Source: Symbiodinium natans (taxonomy: Eukaryota > Sar > Dinophyceae > Suessiales > Symbiodiniaceae). Taken from it: 64,000 nt of DNA. Below are positions 10,538-19,992 of this stretch, one piece after another. A program made the position numbers and the translations under genes. The first letter of the stretch is position 1. Every line of letters starts with the position of its first letter. Where the stretch lies: the NCBI GenBank assembly GCA_905221605.1, contig CAJNDS010002634.1, forward strand, positions 2,096,229 to 2,160,228, given 5' to 3'. The notes below the pieces were generated by a model, which saw only the letters and a program-made list of their open reading frames with translations, made no database searches and had not been told where the DNA came from.

Positions 10538-11935
10538 CTACTCTACAATGCCACTCAATGGTTCAGGGATTTGACGTGTCAAAAAGACAATGTAGCCTCG
10601 CTGGTCTACAAGTCCGCAAAACGATGCATGCTCCTCTTCAGTCCCAACCCTGACGAGCTGAGGTCTTGTATCGTCATCTTTAAGAGCCCAGCCGTGTCCT
10701 GTTCGCAACAAAGCACGATAGTGGCCTTCATGACAGGAGCGCCCATCATGTATGACTATGGAGCAAACCCGATACGCATGCCAATCAACGTGCAGAGATG
10801 TTGGAGTGGTGAAGACTGGCATGTAGACATCCTGCCTTGTCACTCGGTACGTACGACCATCCTTGTTCCAACCTGAGTCATGTCGCTTAAAGCGAGGGAG
10901 CGCCAACACATCAAAAGGAGCAGGCTCCTGGAGGGCATATATCTCTCGCTGTGAGTGCCAACATGCAATGAGCGATTGCAACGTGTTTTCGGGCGCATCA
11001 GGCGGTGTGTGCAAGCTGATGGGCACAAGGGCACAATATCCACCATCTGTGGTTCCCTCCACGCCGGCTTCAATTGTGCGAGCCTCCCACTTACCTGCCC
11101 AGTGCTGAATGCCGAGTTTATTATGTAGATACATGTAAAAGTCAGCAACGTCATGTTGTATGTGCGGCCTCAACCATCCCAGCATCACGAAAGCGAGAGA
11201 CCTGTACAGAGAGATGGGCTGTTGGTGCGCACACCGAAACACATGGAGAAGCGGCTGAATGGCATGTTGCAGTTGGGGAGGCAGGAATGCAACTGGGCTG
11301 GAGCTCAGAGCCCACACACAGGCTGTGATGGAGGCATTTATGTAGCAGTGGTTACCGGGGTTCAGGAGTCGCGCCTGCAGTATGGTATGGACGAGGTCCA
11401 CCGGTGCTGTCGTGGTAGAGCCGGGATGGGCCCCCGAGACAGGATCCCTTAGAGCAGATCTGTCTTTCTGAGCTACCGATCGCGAAGGCGGTTCAGGATC
11501 TTTTGCAGCTCCTGACAAGCAGGGCTCCGCTTCATGCCCTCCGGCCGAAGCTGTGCTCCGATGAGGGACAAAGCCGAATGTCCACAGAGCAGCCTGACGC
11601 AGTCGTAGAGCTCGTCCGCCTTGGCCCCCCGCAGTGAGACCTCGATGAGGAACACCGTGGTCGGCTTGGTCATGTTCTCCGTGATGGCCCGGGTTGCATG
11701 GCATCGAAGAAGTGTGACCGGCTCTTGGAAGCCGGCCTTCAACTTGGCCAGGAGCTCCACTGTCCGATCGAAGTCCATGGGAGTACGTTGCTCGTCCTTG
11801 ACCAACCTCTGAAGTGCAGGGCTCCACTTCTCTATGATCCACTGGTTCTCGGCATTGAGGCGTCCTTGGTTCCTGACCGCAGTCATTGCCGCCGGCGTGT
11901 TCTGGAGTTCTGCGAGCCTGGCCTCCATCTCCATC

Positions 11936-11987
<52 letters not shown>

Positions 11988-14446
11988 TCATCCTTACAAT
12001 GCAGTCCATAACCAAGCACCTCAGAGGAAGCCGAACCTGGTCTGGGGTGGCCTCTCGCATCTCCTGCCACCTTTTCGTTACTTTGAGGAACGGGGCAATG
12101 ATGCCCGGGGTCTGATTGGCCATGTGTAGGACAAAGGCCCGGTCTGACCGAGTGAGGTTGGAGTGGTCCTCTTGCCTGATCGCCATCTGGGCTACCAAGC
12201 GAACTGCCGTCTCCAGGTCCGCGTTGGTTTGCCTCTTGGCCGGCCGCTGTGTCCTGGTGCCTCGACTGGGTGGCGTTGCCGTAGATGCCGTACCGGTAGA
12301 GCGCGTTGACCGCGGCGACTGACTTTTCCTCCTTTTGTTGGGCGGGGTGGTAAGGAGTGGTGCTTCTGCCGTCTCCTGCATCCCCTCTAACTCCTCCTTG
12401 TTCCGTGCTGTGGCCACGCTGGGGAGCAAGTCCCAGAAGGCCTGTGCCTCTGCTGCTGCCGTCATCATGCGCTAGCGCAAGGGGTCTACGACTGTGAGCA
12501 GTCAGTGAAAGAGGAGCTTGGGCACTGCCGGGCCGCAGCAGAAGTTGCAACATGCATGCTTGAAAAGCAGCTGTACACTGCCTGTTATGTCCCTTTGAAG
12601 CGACAGGACACAGACAAGCCCAGCACGGTTGGCCTTTAGATGGCATGGAAAGAGCTAGACATCGAGCGCCCAGCCGCACAGCTGCACAGTGATGATCCTG
12701 CCACTCCTGCGCGTGTATGCGCTTCCAGTGTGTTTTTACGGCACGATAGTCAGCAATCCATTGGTTACACAGAGCACACCTTTGCATTAGGCGCCTGCGG
12801 AAGGAGCGTACTGTGCAGATGATGGTCCAGGCATCTGCGAAGGAAGATGATGATAGCAGGGCTCTGACATCTTGGTCCTGAAAAAGGGACCCATTGACCA
12901 AACTACAAGTTGCATCTGTCCTGACAGCCTGGCGGTCTGTGCTCTGAAGCTGAAAACGGGCCTCAGCCATTTCTCGGAGGCCTGGGCAGGCATGCTCGGC
13001 CACGTGTTGCTTGAACGGTCCCCAATGCGAAAACGACTTGCTGCAGAACCGGCATTGCGGCAGGCCTGCAACAGCGCAGGAGTGCGCATCAAGAGCAGCG
13101 CGGCCTGGCACGGCGTCTGGGTGCTTTTTGGCACGGTGTATGCGCATACCTCTGTCATCCAGAAAGTATAGGCCACACACAGGACACGCAACGCGAGTTA
13201 GTGCGGGTTCTGTTACCGGTATTACAGCTTGGGGAGAGCCATTGTTACACGTTAAGCCCTGGTAGTGGTCTGCTACAAGGTGCAGATGAGTCTCAACCCA
13301 GGTATCGGGGAAGGTTTTGGCAGTGGGCATGTGAGCCAAAGACCTGTAGCTGTCAAGAAGATTGTTACATCGTCGACTTAACAGGTAAAGGGGGTCCTTT
13401 AGGTCATGCTTCTGCAGCAGCGCCTCCGTGGAGACGCCAGTGAGGTGCACGGGACACCTGGTGATGGCTCGGACCTGTCTTACCATGGCCACTCTAAGCT
13501 CTTGTACTTCAGTCGGGGTCAAACAGCAGAGGTGCAAGCCAGTGAGAAAAACGGGCTGCAGGCATGCTCGCCAAAGCTGAACCTGTGACGCCTGGGTAAG
13601 GCAATGTTTCCCAGCAAGCAGCTTCCGCATCTGTGAGTATCGCGCTTTGGCCTGCGCAATGTTATGGCGCAGGGTGAGAGAGCCGAAATTACCATACGTC
13701 ACTTCCATGCCCAGATACCTAAAAGACGTGCAAAGAGGGATAAGAAAGGGTTTAAAGCTTCCAAAACCCGGATGCGGTACGCGAAGGTGTGGCTTGTTCT
13801 GTATGATGGTGACATACTGCTTGCGTAGGGATCGCGCTTTGGGGCCGTGCATCAAGAGGAGGCACTTGGATTTGCCTGGGTTGACTTGGAGTCGCATTTC
13901 TGCAAGAAGGGCAAGAAAAGCACCCAGCTGAGTGACAGCGTGGTGCAGGTCTTTCTCAGCAGTCAGCATCCAAGACACATGGTTATCGTCTGCGAATAGC
14001 GTTATTCCTGCAGTTGTTGCAGCCGATAAGCATTCGCTTATTCGTCGATACAGATAGCAGGAGTAACATATCCAAAGCGTTGGTGCCAACGTGCACCCTT
14101 GCCTTATCCCGTTCGTAGTGCGGGTGCTAGCCTGCTCCGAGCCTTGAGTGAGGTTGTACTCGCAAGAAGCATGGAGGGCTAATATGACACTTACGATGTC
14201 CTCTGAGATCCCTGCATCTCGGAGCGCCATGCCGAGCATACTTCGGTCGGCTAAATCAAAGGCCTTGGATAAATCCAGACTAACTTGTAGTCCACCTACA
14301 ATGTCATGTTCCCTGTCTGGCCTAACCCCTGAGTTGGAGAACACGGCATAAGGCGAAATCCATGGTTTGGTGGGCAATATACACGTACTGGGGGACGTCC
14401 GCAGCATACCTATCCACATACGGGAGGATTTTGTGTTTGAGAACAC
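10538..14446 (-). CDS. LINE ORF2 C-terminal frame: reverse transcriptase palm, C2H2 zinc fingers, USP-type deubiquitinase
   Basis: The frame starts inside the RT. RT motifs are SLDLSKAFD (motif A, 14255-14278), GIRQGCTLAPTLW (motif B), FADDNHVSW (catalytic Asp pair, near 13982-14001) and NPGKSKCL. Three zinc fingers follow: CPVCGLYF...HRAKKH (13130-13192), CRFCSKSF...HVAEH and CALCNQWI...HWKRIH. The stretch from about 12.47 to 11.47 kb is out of frame here; the linker frame is listed separately. From about 11.40 kb this frame is again protein-like: NPGNHCYINA is a USP Cys box (Cys codon 11345-11347) and GHYRALL...WALKDDD a USP His box (His codon 10721-10723), with Asp following. USPs remove ubiquitin from proteins. 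Such a domain on a LINE polyprotein is unusual; all three catalytic residues are present. Confidence 0.75.
11473..12468 (-). CDS. LINE ORF2 linker segment in the alternate frame
   Basis: This 331-codon frame lies between the zinc fingers and the USP domain and reads as a helical, charged protein (for example RTPMDFDRTVELLAKLKAG and QELQKILNRLRDR), while the overlapping long frame reads as low-complexity Gly/Pro/Arg. It begins with ATG ATG directly after an in-frame TAG and ends at TGA near 11473. It could be the true linker reached by frameshifts or a short separate ORF. A 48-nt homopolymer inside it encodes poly-Gly. The function is unknown. Confidence 0.5.
11937..11984. repeat. 48-bp poly(C)/poly(G) homopolymer
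   Basis: An uninterrupted run of C on the plus strand inside LINE coding sequence, translated as poly-Gly on the minus strand. Its length is very likely unstable in the genome or uncertain in the assembly. A run this long can form quadruplex structures. Confidence 0.95.
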
Positions 14447-16529
14447 ATGCCATGGTGCGTGCTTCCACTGGCAAGAGACAGATGGGCCTCAAAGACCCCG
14501 GCGTGGTGGGAGGCTTGCCAGGTTTGGGGAGCCAGACCAGGTGACCTGAGCACCAAGTGTCAGGCAGAATAGGCGGGTGCCCCCCTGGCAGTATTTGCTT
14601 GACACTGTCTGTTATCAACGGTGCAACAATATTGCCCGCAGCCTGCCACGCAGTCACAGAGGCATGTCCTGGGGGGACTGCCTTGCACGGGGTGAGATGA
14701 TTTAGGGCACGAAGGTACTCGTCCTTGGTGCAGTGAAAGGCCTCACAAAGAGTGGAGAGGTCAGGCCGAGCGTCAGCCTGAGCAAAAGTGGCTTGGCTGT
14801 AGGCTTGAAGTTGTGCGAGTTGGGCCTTTGGGCTTATGAGATGCCCCTCTGTGTTGCGCAACTGAATGCGCTGGCGCGGTTGCTTGCGCGCTAGTTGCTT
14901 GACAACGCGAAAGAGCCCATGATGGTCACCCTTGTGCTGGGTCTGCGCCTGCTGGATATAGTGCTCGTAGCGTTGCTTGCGAGCTTGACGACTAGCCTTG
15001 CGGGAGGCCCGAACAAGTCGCTGTAGTTTGGCCGCGTTGAGCCATTCCTTAAGGACAGCATGCCCGCGCCGAATGGTGCGTGCTCGGAGCGCTTGTCTCG
15101 CCTGCCAAACAGTGTGTATGGCAGCTTTGACGTCCGGGTGGGACTCAGTAGGACGGGGTCTGACGCGAACCGGGGGAGGAAAGAACTTGAGGCTGGCTTG
15201 GTATATCAGAGTATCAAGCTGCTTTCTATCTGTGCCCGGAGACTGCTGGATACTCTGCGCGATGTAAGCTCTGTATTCCTGCATGATGGGTTGTTTCTGC
15301 TTGATGGCTGCGCGCATGTCGTGCTCATCACATTTGGGCGGGGGCAGGCTGTGAGCTGGAGCACGTGAGAAGGCAGGAAGGTAGAAAATCGAGGCTAGAA
15401 CCGGCAAGTGACGTCCACCACCTCTCCAGGAGGCGACCTTGAAGGCCCGGAGGGGCGAGGCATGTTTGGCTGGGCCAGCTGCGTTAGAACTACGGGTGAT
15501 GATGTAGTCTATCTGCGAGGCAGCATTTGGTGCTTTGAACGTGTACGGCGAGCCTGAGTAGGTATTTAGCGCGCACAATGAGAACTCTTGCAGGATCCGC
15601 ATAAAGAGGGTACTGTCAGTCTCTGAACGTTTCTTCGTGGTGGGCACGGCTGTGCCGGTACAAGCTGTATTAGGCTCAAGGGTGGTATTGAAATCACCCA
15701 TGAGAACCAACATATTGCGCTGAGGCACCGCCGCAACAGCACGCCGAAGTTCATCCCAGAAGAGGCGGCGTTGTTTCAGAGTTTCTTGGACATTCTGAGG
15801 TCGCCACACAGTTTGGTATCCGTGCAAGATGTCTATGACCGAGTTTCTGACAGGGACGCGCGCATGGTGGAGACGACCCGGCACCAGAGTGCGATATTGG
15901 ATTTCGGCATCCTTGCACAGATGACTGTTGACCAGAAGGAGGAGGCCTGAGTTGCGGTCTGAGGCCGGCTCAGAAACAGCACGGTAGCCACTGATGGAAA
16001 ACTCGGTTTCACCACCCGCCGGCCAATGCGTCTCTTGGACACTAACGACGTCTGGCTTAAGGTGCTGTGGCTGCTCTGACAACCACAGTTTGAGTTCATC
16101 AAAGACTTGGGTCTGGCAGCCGCCGGCATTCCACGTCATCAAGCGCAGGCGGCGACTGTTTCCTGACTTGGGTTGCTGTGGGCCGTGATCGGCACGCCGC
16201 TCAGGGCTCAAGGCAGAGCAAGGACGACCGAGGAGGGTCTGGGTAGTGTGCAAGATACCTATGTACTCGGTAATACCCTTGAGGGCAGCGCGACGAAGGG
16301 CACGCTTGAACGCCCGCTTCTGTATCCAGCCTGGGAAAGGTACAGCTGACGTGGTCTGAGGCGCATGGACAGCAGCTGTGGGATGGATCTGCGCCAGCAA
16401 GGCTAAGCCCCCTAGAGCAAGTGAGCAGATATGAGGCCGCGGCTGTGTTTGTGCTGGGGAAGACATGGGCCTGAAAGACGCGGACAGATCGTCCGGAAAC
16501 ACGTTAAGCGCATGGTCACAAAGCTTCAC
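14322..16529 (-). CDS. LINE ORF2 N-terminal frame: AP endonuclease and start of reverse transcriptase
   Basis: An endonuclease/exonuclease/phosphatase fold is visible in order: LRLMTWNAGG, SVQETHW, LVLMGDFNTT, SQIDYIITR and GGGRHLPVLASI, which carry the metal-binding and catalytic Asn, Glu, Asp and His positions of LINE endonucleases that nick target DNA. A basic linker (for example LVRASRKASRQARKQRYEHY) leads to the RT fingers (KAVPPGHASVTAW, SGHLVWLPKPGKPP, LRPICLLP). The frame breaks near 14340-14350, where the next frame continues with VFSNSGVRPDREHD. The sign of the break fits one extra base. The first residues are open without a clear ATG, so the start is uncertain. Confidence 0.8.
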   Translation of the reverse strand: MKLCDHALNVFPDDLSASFRPMSSPAQTQPRPHICSLALGGLALLAQIHPTAAVHAPQTTSAVPFPGWIQKRAFKRALRRAALKGITEYIGILHTTQTLLGRPCSALSPERRADHGPQQPKSGNSRRLRLMTWNAGGCQTQVFDELKLWLSEQPQHLKPDVVSVQETHWPAGGETEFSISGYRAVSEPASDRNSGLLLLVNSHLCKDAEIQYRTLVPGRLHHARVPVRNSVIDILHGYQTVWRPQNVQETLKQRRLFWDELRRAVAAVPQRNMLVLMGDFNTTLEPNTACTGTAVPTTKKRSETDSTLFMRILQEFSLCALNTYSGSPYTFKAPNAASQIDYIITRSSNAAGPAKHASPLRAFKVASWRGGGRHLPVLASIFYLPAFSRAPAHSLPPPKCDEHDMRAAIKQKQPIMQEYRAYIAQSIQQSPGTDRKQLDTLIYQASLKFFPPPVRVRPRPTESHPDVKAAIHTVWQARQALRARTIRRGHAVLKEWLNAAKLQRLVRASRKASRQARKQRYEHYIQQAQTQHKGDHHGLFRVVKQLARKQPRQRIQLRNTEGHLISPKAQLAQLQAYSQATFAQADARPDLSTLCEAFHCTKDEYLRALNHLTPCKAVPPGHASVTAWQAAGNIVAPLITDSVKQILPGGHPPILPDTWCSGHLVWLPKPGKPPTTPGSLRPICLLPVEARTMACVLKHKILPYVDRYAADVPQYVYIAHQTMDFALCRVLQLRG

Positions 16530-16570
16530 TCCTTGTTGTGGAGAGATGCAAATCGTTGCATGGTGAGTTC

Positions 16571-18627
16571 CTAGGTCCCCTGTGGGAGACCTAACCCTCG
16601 TGTCTGGGGAAGGGGTATCGTGTGAGGATTTATAAGCGTGGGAATCATCCCCCCCCCCCCGGAGTTGGGACCGGGGCAGCTACAGATCGCTCGGGGTCGG
16701 ACAGTCGGCGCGGTGGGCCCGCAGAGACTGTACAAACATGAAAGGGTTCGGCAAGCAAGCGTCGGATAGACTACGCTGGTTTGAAGCCAAGGGTGGGCTG
16801 CAGGGGCAATGACAAGTGAGAAGCCATCTGGCCAAAACAACCTGCAAGAAAGAGACCCAGCTGTTTTCAGGTTCACATCATCAGGCCGTCTGTCTGGCGC
16901 GAGCGTCGCGCGCCTGAGGGCTTGAATACTTTCAGCTCGCAGTGAAGAAGACAGCTCATCTGCATCAAGCCAGCAGGGGGTCCACTGAGCTTTAAACATA
17001 ACCTGAAGGCGCCAGCGGCCAACGCAGTTACGGGCAGGGCCTGAGCTCAGCTTAGATGCGCAAGGCCAGTGGTAGCTAGGCAGTGGCCTGGCTGATTTGT
17101 CGGTCCCGACAGGACCGGGGCAGCACGCGTGACCGCATTGCCGCCAGAGGAAACCCATGTTCAGCACGGTTTGCCCTGGCTGGTAAGGCAGCAGCCAGTT
17201 AAGCACGGTCCGAACCCAGCTGTACCGAGGCGTTAAGGATTCGACACAACGACGACAACGGCGGCCCCGGCAGGTGAGCCATCGGAACCTGGCCCAAGGG
17301 TGGCTACGACATGATTTGCCGGCACAAAGACTAGCAGGAATGTAGCAAGGGGTCGCAGAACATGCTCGCTGCTCACAGTTTCGCATGTGTAGTATGTACC
17401 TCTGCGTCGGCGCTGTTACGTGGTACTGCATACATTTACTGTGAGTGCATGAGCGGAGTGCTTCAGTTGCAGCACATACGGTGGCCTCCATGGCCCGCGG
17501 AGCTGCTGCGAGCGGTTTGGCAGCCAGTGGCCGACGCTGGGCCCGTGTCAGTTGCGCTGCATATGCAAGGCTGTACGCGAGCGACGGCCTCATCCCTTCA
17601 ATGACCTCCACTACGCTGCTGGCGCAGGCAATCGCATCCATATGGCCCAGTACACTTCGCACACTGCTCAAAAGGGTAACGGTAGCTTTTTCACCTGTGG
17701 GTAGCGAAAACGGAACCCGAAAAAGTGTCCCATGTGCAACAGTCATACACACCGCGGTCAAGGTGAATACTTGTGACCTAACATGAGGCAATGCGGCACT
17801 CAGGACTGCATGAACGTTACTTGGGCTCTGTTTAAGGGGGTGAGTCCACGAGGCACCTGGCTTCGCATGACAGTGTTGCGGGGCCGTCCTGACATGTGGC
17901 ACGATGTACACAGCGGGGGTGAAAAGGAGGGGTGACCCAAGAACCAACAGTCGACTAGGGGAACCCAAGCATGGCAGGTGACTACGAGGAGTACAACCGC
18001 AACGCTGCCTTGCTAAGGTGAGCGGCCTAGTGCCTCCTACAGGCGGAAAACATGTAGGCATCATCCGCGAGGGCCTGCGTTCGACCTCGGCGTCGCCATT
18101 GCAGCGCCGGCCCATAGAAGGCAGTAAGCCAACGCAAGTTGGCCAGCCTTTTGCCTGCCACTGCCTCCCGCAAGGATGCGGCCACATATCCAGCCAGCGC
18201 AGCGCCCGTTTTCCATACGTTCCGCAGATGGTCCCCGAGCAGCTGGAAAACAGCCAAGTCGCACATGAGAGGCAGGTCGGTGGTCTGTGCAACACCACAC
18301 CATCAGAGCTTGAGTTCGGAAAGCGGCTGTCAGTACACGGCCAGCGCGACACCATGGTCCCTTGTTCACGACTCCAGCGCGGGGGCAGCCTGTGCAATGT
18401 ATCTTCGACCCACACGTTGTGTGCCAGGCGGCGCTGACGTTGTCCGAACATGTAGTCCAGCGCGTCAGAAACACAGTCCATGAGGAAGAGCCTTGCGAAC
18501 CCAAGCCTGGCATCGGCAGTTGCGAAAGCATGATCCACCATGTTGCGATCATCCAGCTCAGCATGCTCCAGATTGCGCCCATACTATGTGCCGAAGGTGC
18601 AGCGAAAAGGAGGTTACCCTTGCACAC
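16571..18627 (-). pseudogene. LINE ORF1-like region, frame-disrupted
   Basis: Upstream of the endonuclease several overlapping minus-strand frames are open in turn. The 3' half (about 17.4-16.6 kb) contains a Cys/Arg-rich stretch (NCEQRACSATPCYIP, CRGRRCRRCVESL) that could bind zinc or nucleic acid. The 5' half changes frame: one frame gives a plausible helical segment (LAVFQLLGDHLRNVW, VAASLREAVAGKRLANL at 18027-18266) but carries in-frame TGA codons upstream. Position and composition suggest a decayed ORF1, a nucleic-acid-binding chaperone in other LINEs, but no specific ORF1 fold is recognised. Confidence 0.4.
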
Positions 18628-18630
18628 GGC

Positions 18631-19067
18631 AGCAAGGGGTCACCCCCATGGCGGCGGACGATCGGAGAAAACCAACCCCAAACAAGCACCCAAAGAAGCA
18701 GCACCCCCACGAACCCCGAAGCCAGAACCCAGCCAAGAAAACAGGGGCCCGAGCGATTCGAGCCGAGACACTTCGCTCCGGTCATTCTCAACATGCTGCA
18801 AAGCAAGATGTGGCCTGTACGGAGAAAACTGACACCAGACAGCTTTTTCAGCCGCCCATACGAAAACATGACTGCGCGAGTGTGAACCAAGAAGCCCAGA
18901 TGAGCTTGCTGCAAAAGAGATGCCCTACAAGTGAGACTACCTGCCAGTACATATGCTGTGCTACGGCCCGCCCCGAGAGCCCACTTTCTTGTAACGAGGT
19001 CTTGAATGTTCTTCTGGCCAGTGCCGGTGAGACAGAGAACCCCAAAAATTGGGGTGGGTGGGTGAGG
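18631..19067. other. Spacer between LINE and YR element A
   Basis: Open on both strands for 130-190 codons but with no motif. It may be LINE 5' UTR, element A 3' sequence, or remnants of an older element. I looked here for the second B-type repeat expected of a split-direct-repeat element and did not find it. Confidence 0.4.
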
Positions 19068-19160
19068 AAACTTGACTTTCTCGCTAGCAAGCACAACTCT
19101 AGAGCCAAAATGACGCACGAACATAGTTTATAAAACATACATGAACAAGTACATGATACG
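19068..19160. repeat. Element A terminal direct repeat (3' copy, A2)
   Basis: Identical over 93 bp to 27572-27664. It contains CTAGAGCCAAAATG (19099-19112), whose reverse complement resembles the 3' half of the dinoflagellate spliced leader (CATTTTGGCTCAAG). Confidence 0.95.
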
Positions 19161-19190
19161 TTCTATAAACTAGTTGTGCTTGCTAGCGGT
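19161..19190. repeat. Inverted partial copy of the terminal repeat
   Basis: Positions 19172-19188 are the exact reverse complement of 19082-19098 (17 bp), and 19164-19172 matches 19124-19132 inverted. The terminal repeat is therefore immediately followed, inside the element, by a fold-back segment, reminiscent of the inverted and complementary sequences of DIRS-type ends. Confidence 0.9.
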
Positions 19191-19374
19191 ATAGCCGGAG
19201 GCTTCAAAAGGCTGCGAGCTTCGCTCCACGCTTTATTTTTCTCAGGAGTGCCGGAAATCCTCACCAACGTCCACTCGAGGAAACAGCAACGATGCACAAA
19301 ACAGGTTGATGGGTGGGACCATGTTACCCCAAATTAAACTACCCAGCAACCTCGCACCGGAAAAAACCCCAAAC

Positions 19375-19992
19375 CTAAGTGAGGTTGTTCGGCACTCCCC
19401 TGCTCCGCACAGACCATGGAAGGTGAGCCCCTTCGGGGAAGACAGAAATTTTTGGACGAGGCAACCAAAGGGCCTCGAGTGACAACCGCACTCTGTCCTT
19501 TTCAAGGCAGTCAGGGGGAACCTCATACTCAGCAGGACGAGACAAAGCATCAGCCTTGACATTGCGTTCCCCGGAAATGTGTGACACATCCAGCGTTGTT
19601 CTATGTACAGCTGCCAGCAAAGAGATCCTTTCCAGGAAAAAACAGAGGGGCCGAGAGGTGGAGAAAGAGGCATTCACCCCTGCTTCTGCACCTGTGTTGT
19701 CTGATGCGGAACGTAGCTGCAAAGGGATTCTGGCGCAAGGTAAAAGAGAAGATGTTGCCAAAATCAGCGCCCCCTGGGCGAGCGCTTCATAGCAAGCAAT
19801 ATCAAGCTGCATATCCGCTTGCACGGGAATCTCAAGGGCCCTAAAGGCACTGTAGGGAAAAGTTTCGCGAAACCAGCCCACCAATGCAGCACACCGAGCC
19901 GTGTGCACTTGCATCGGCTCGTGCCTCAAAGGATGCGTTGCCTTGAGGGCGCATGCTGCAAAATGGGCACACATGCAAAAGCCAGTGTTCAA
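19375..19992 (-). CDS. Element A RNase H domain
   Basis: DIRS/Ty3-type RNase H features: SDNTGAEAGVNA and the C-terminal HISGERNVKADALSR. The RNase H start (ARADASAHGSVCCIGG) lies at the end of the RT frame, so one frame change near 19.85-19.90 kb splits the domain. It degrades the RNA strand of the RNA/DNA hybrid during reverse transcription. The region after ALSRPAEYEVPPD has no recognised domain. Confidence 0.7.
   Translation of the reverse strand: MNTGFCMCAHFAACALKATHPLRHEPMQVHTARCAALVGWFRETFPYSAFRALEIPVQADMQLDIACYEALAQGALILATSSLLPCARIPLQLRSASDNTGAEAGVNASFSTSRPLCFFLERISLLAAVHRTTLDVSHISGERNVKADALSRPAEYEVPPDCLEKDRVRLSLEALWLPRPKISVFPEGAHLPWSVRSRGVPNNLT

Larger units (their letters stand above)
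10087..18630 (-). mobile_element. LINE (non-LTR retrotransposon) encoding a USP domain
   Basis: Reading on the minus strand: a frame-disrupted ORF1-like region (about 18.6-16.6 kb), an AP endonuclease, a reverse transcriptase, three C2H2 zinc fingers, a charged linker containing a 48-bp homopolymer, and a ubiquitin-specific-protease domain, followed by about 430 bp of 3' UTR ending near a GA run. The right (5') border is not defined; I place it near 18.63 kb where coding-like sequence fades. No target duplication was found. At least one single-base frame break lies in the RT, and further frame changes flank the linker. Confidence 0.8.

Noticed and set aside
10538-12468. Treating the Gly/Pro/Arg-rich middle of the long LINE frame as real protein
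   Set aside because: The overlapping frame at 11473-12468 reads as ordinary helical protein, so the long frame there is probably a shadow.
18540-19133. 197-codon plus-strand frame upstream of element A
   Set aside because: Crosses the element A repeat border and overlaps frames on the other strand; no domain.
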